64,000 nt of DNA, taken from positions 1 through 64,000 of the forward strand of contig NZ_JAJOHW010000025.1 in NCBI RefSeq assembly GCF_021129195.1, read 5' to 3'. The notes beneath the pieces are model-generated. The model saw only the letters and a list, made by a program, of their open reading frames with translations. It ran no database searches and had not been told where the DNA came from. This stretch comes from Chromobacterium aquaticum. Lineage in GTDB: Bacteria; Pseudomonadota; Gammaproteobacteria; Burkholderiales; Chromobacteriaceae. A program made the translations under genes and the position numbers. Below are positions 62,048 through 64,000 of this stretch, one piece after another; within the stretch, counting starts at the first letter, position 1, and every line of letters begins with the position of its first letter.

Positions 62048-63065
62048 TCAGAACACGATGCTGAGCCCCAGGCCCATGGCCTGCGGGTCCGAACCGGCGC
62101 TGAGCGAGGCCTTGGGGGTGCCGAGGGCTTGGTCGTAGAGCGGGTTGACGGAAAAGTTGGCGCTGGCCTTGGCGTGGTTGCGGATCCGGGTGTAGTAGGC
62201 GAATGCCTGCGTGGTCTTGGATAGCCGGTAGCCGCCGCCCAGCAGCCATTGGCTGGCGCGGAAGTCCTTGCCGTCGGTGCCGGCGCCCAGTTGTTTCAAG
62301 GCGCCCAACTGGCCGTAGGACAGCTTGAGCTCGGCCGCGCCGAAGGGCTGGCTCAGCGCGATCAGCCAATCGTCCTGGCGCAGTCTCTCACCGCCAGGCG
62401 GGTCCAGCCGCCCCCATTCGTAATTGCCGCCTATCAAGGTGCCAGTGTCGAAGCGATAGCTGGCGGCAAGGCTGTGGTAGCTAAGGCTTTTGCCGGCAAC
62501 GGCGCTTGGAGGGGTGTTGCCGGCCGGCGCGATCGCGGTATCGTAGCGGCGGTCCCAGGCCGCCGCCAGCGTCAGGCCGCGCCAGACGTAGCCTAGGCCC
62601 AGCGACAAGCGCTTGGCGTTGCCGCCGCCTTGGCGCGTTTCATCCATGGCCCAGGTGGCGCCGAGTTTGAAGCCGTTCCAATTGGGAGAGTAGTAATGGA
62701 GGGAGTTGTTGAGCCGGGCTTCGCCGCGGCTGTTGACCGCGTTTGGGCCGAACTGATTTGCCGTGGCGTTGGGCATCAAGGCGGTGCCCAGCGTCGGGTT
62801 GCCGCTGCCGGTGAACATCTTGTAAGCGGAATCGTGGTGGCCCAACAAGATGCGGCCGATGGCGGCATGCTCCAGTCCGATGAAACTGTTGCGGGTGGCG
62901 AACGCCGCGTTTTGACCGCGGTCGTCCACGCCGCCTTGCTCGAAGTGGCGCAGCCCGCTTTCCAACTGCCATAGTGCGCTATTGCCGTTGCCCAGGTCTT
63001 CGCGGCCTTTGAAACCTAGGCGCGACACATGGTCGACGACGCGGGTCCGGCTGGCGTAGCCGGGA
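62048..63065 (-). pseudogene. outer-membrane porin, 5' end lost
   Basis: The frame encodes most of a betaproteobacterial general porin: SRLGFKGREDLGNG, NSFIGLEHAAIGRILLG, the repeated strand pattern NGFKLGATWAMDE and the terminal phenylalanine (GLSIVF). It closely resembles the next porin along its whole length. However, the signal peptide and first strand are missing. Homology can be followed up to about 63065 (GYASRTRVVDHVS); the frame stays open to about 63205, where a stop occurs, with no ATG in between and no hydrophobic leader. A GTG at 63028 is only a formal start. A solitary repeat end lies at 63132-63148, near the break. I judge it a truncated, probably silent copy. Confidence 0.75.
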
Positions 63066-63131
63066 GCTTGTCCGCCGCGGAGATGGGTTGGCGTAGGCGT
63101 GGCGGTCTGCGTCCGGGCCGGCTGACTCGCC

Positions 63132-63148
63132 AGATCGTGAACAGGCCC
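63132..63148 (-). repeat. solitary MITE end near the porin 5' break
   Basis: AGATCGTGAACAGGCCC matches the element right end AGATCGTAAACAGGTTC at 14 of 17 positions. Read on the minus strand, GGCGAG follows, as near the left ends of copies B-D (CGCGAG). No partner end is seen. Confidence 0.5.
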
Positions 63149-63285
63149 TTGCCGGATGGGAAGGGTGCGATGCGCGAATGCCTGCGTTGGCGGCTATCGA
63201 CGCATGTCGATCAATGTAGGGAGCTTGGCTGCGGGATGACCAGCGATCGTGGTCTGGGCGAAGGCAGGAAGAACTGCGAGGATGT

Positions 63286-63313
63286 AAAAACGCCGCCGGC
63301 AGGGCCGGCGGCG
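63286..63313 (-). terminator. terminator of the intact porin gene
   Basis: On the minus strand, 10-base arms CGCCGCCGGC and GCCGGCGGCG with a CCT loop are followed by five T, 25 bases after the porin stop. Confidence 0.9.
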
Positions 63314-63338
63314 TGATTGGAACGGCAGTCGTTCAGGA

Positions 63339-64000
63339 TCAGAAAGCGATCTTGAAGCCTACGCCGAAGGCTTGCGGGTCATTGCCGGCGGACAGAGAAG
63401 CATTGCTGGCGCCCAGGTTGCTATCGTATACCGGGTTGTTGGCGAAGTTGGCCTTGGCCTTGGCGTTGTTGCTGATCTTGGTGTAGTAAGCCAGCAACTG
63501 GGTGGTTTTGGACAGATTGTAAGTGCCGCCCAGAATCCACTGCTTGGCCTTGAAGTCGTCGCCGTTGACGCCAGCGGAGGTATTCTTCAGCGTGCCCAGT
63601 TGACCGTAGGACAGCTTGACCGAAGCCGCGCCGAAGTCCTGACCCAGAGCGATCAGCCAGTCGTCTTGCTTAACTTGGCCGCCGCCTACCTGGTCGTAAG
63701 TGCCCCATTCGTAGTTGCCGCCGACGAAGGTGCCGGTGTCGAATTTGTAGCTGGCGGCAATGCTGTAGAAGGTGACGTTCTTGCCGGAGTTCAGCGACAG
63801 CACCGCGGGGCTATTGCTGCTGGAGGTGTTGTAGGAGTTGCTGTTGGGCGTAACCGCCATGTCGTACTGACGATCCCAGCCGGCGGCCAGGTTCAGGCCC
63901 TGCCAGGTGTAGCCCAGGCCCAAGGAGATGCGCTTGGAGTCATTGCCGGACACGCGGTTTTCATCCACGCCCCAGGACGCGCCCAGCTTGAAGCCGGCCC
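63339..64000 (-). CDS. outer-membrane porin (partial, N-terminus beyond the window)
   Basis: This is the C-terminal 219 residues of a trimeric Gram-negative porin. The strand pattern is clear (AGFKLGASWGVDENR, RISLGLGYTWQGLNLAAGWD, YSIAASYKFDTGTFVGGNYE, WILGGTYNLSKTTQLLAYYT), and the last residue is Phe (FGVGFKIAF), the usual outer-membrane assembly signal. The frame continues past base 64000, so the start and signal peptide are not visible. It is the intact paralogue of the truncated porin 270 bases away on the same strand. Loop regions rich in Asn and Ser (about SNSYNTSSSNS) are specific to this copy. Confidence 0.93.
   Translation of the reverse strand, partial: AGFKLGASWGVDENRVSGNDSKRISLGLGYTWQGLNLAAGWDRQYDMAVTPNSNSYNTSSSNSPAVLSLNSGKNVTFYSIAASYKFDTGTFVGGNYEWGTYDQVGGGQVKQDDWLIALGQDFGAASVKLSYGQLGTLKNTSAGVNGDDFKAKQWILGGTYNLSKTTQLLAYYTKISNNAKAKANFANNPVYDSNLGASNASLSAGNDPQAFGVGFKIAF

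Larger units (their letters stand above)
63066..63338. other. gap between the two porin genes
   Basis: This stretch should hold the promoter, signal peptide and first strand of the truncated porin but shows none of them. It contains a solitary MITE end (63132-63148) and the terminator of the downstream-reading intact porin (63286-63313). I see no other feature. Confidence 0.5.

Noticed and set aside
1-64000. CRISPR arrays, tRNA or rRNA genes, prophage, toxin-antitoxin pairs
   Set aside because: No regularly spaced short repeats, cloverleaf-like GC-box segments, rRNA motifs, integrase or phage structural genes were found on either strand.

Overview
The window is GC-rich DNA from a betaproteobacterium of the Neisseriales, most likely Chromobacterium or a close relative. 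The evidence is gene content: fimV-truA-trpF-trpB-trpA-accD in a row, a phaC-phaA polyhydroxyalkanoate pair whose synthase resembles the Chromobacterium enzyme, a BPH-type (betaproteobacterial) proteasome homologue, a secreted M9 collagenase, a secreted sedolisin, and Gram-negative porins ending in Phe. It is chromosomal housekeeping sequence with small accessory patches. I see no rRNA, tRNA, CRISPR array, prophage or complete insertion sequence.

Layout. 1-3.1 kb: two tandem FimV-type proteins (the first cut by the window edge). 3.3-7.7 kb: truA, trpF, trpB, trpA (overlapping or closely spaced), then accD. 7.7-11.7 kb, minus strand: a periplasmic solute-binding protein, an ABC-F ATPase and tsaD, with a DnaA-box-bearing AT-rich gap. 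11.8-14.3 kb: an OsmC-type protein, a Fur-box orphan gene, and an overlapping BPH proteasome-hslO pair. 14.5-22.3 kb: collagenase lipoprotein, patatin-like hydrolase, GAF protein, ribA, PNPOx-like protein, sedolisin. 22.7-27.5 kb, minus: lptF-lptG-glnD. 27.7-32.7 kb, plus: pepA-holC-acidic repeat protein-cobalamin adenosyltransferase. 32.8-39.3 kb, minus: Gln/Ala-rich protein, TetR regulator, waaF, zinc-finger protein, ilvE, glnE. 39.3-45.5 kb, plus: yhdP-like, nitrilase-family amidase, tldD. 45.8-48.0 kb: a three-gene accessory operon (SnoaL-like, SDR, Tat-exported deacetylase-like). 48.2-55.3 kb: LysR, aminopeptidase P, a tiny basic protein, a DOPA-dioxygenase-like protein, phaA and phaC. 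55.6-61.9 kb: FAH-family hydrolase, hslR, MFS transporter, acetyltransferase, sdaA, NAD(P)-binding protein with a divergent LysR regulator. 62.0-64.0 kb: two tandem porins, the first lacking its 5' end.

The most unusual feature is a dispersed family of 140-151 bp elements with terminal inverted repeats (GARCCTGTT...AACAGGYTC) and a central hairpin. Four clear copies (45462-45601, 48076-48215, 53374-53524, 61899-62047) and a degenerate one (22601-22743) each begin on the base directly after the stop codon of the neighbouring gene (tldD, a LysR gene, phaC, a porin, glnD). A sixth, decayed end follows the hslR stop. Where the far end is clear, the stop triplet (TAA or TGA) is repeated there, which looks like a 3-bp TNA target-site duplication that recreates the stop codon. 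This suggests a MITE-like element that lands on stop codons or is tolerated only there, leaving each host gene intact with a long palindromic 3' UTR. No transposase for it lies in the window.
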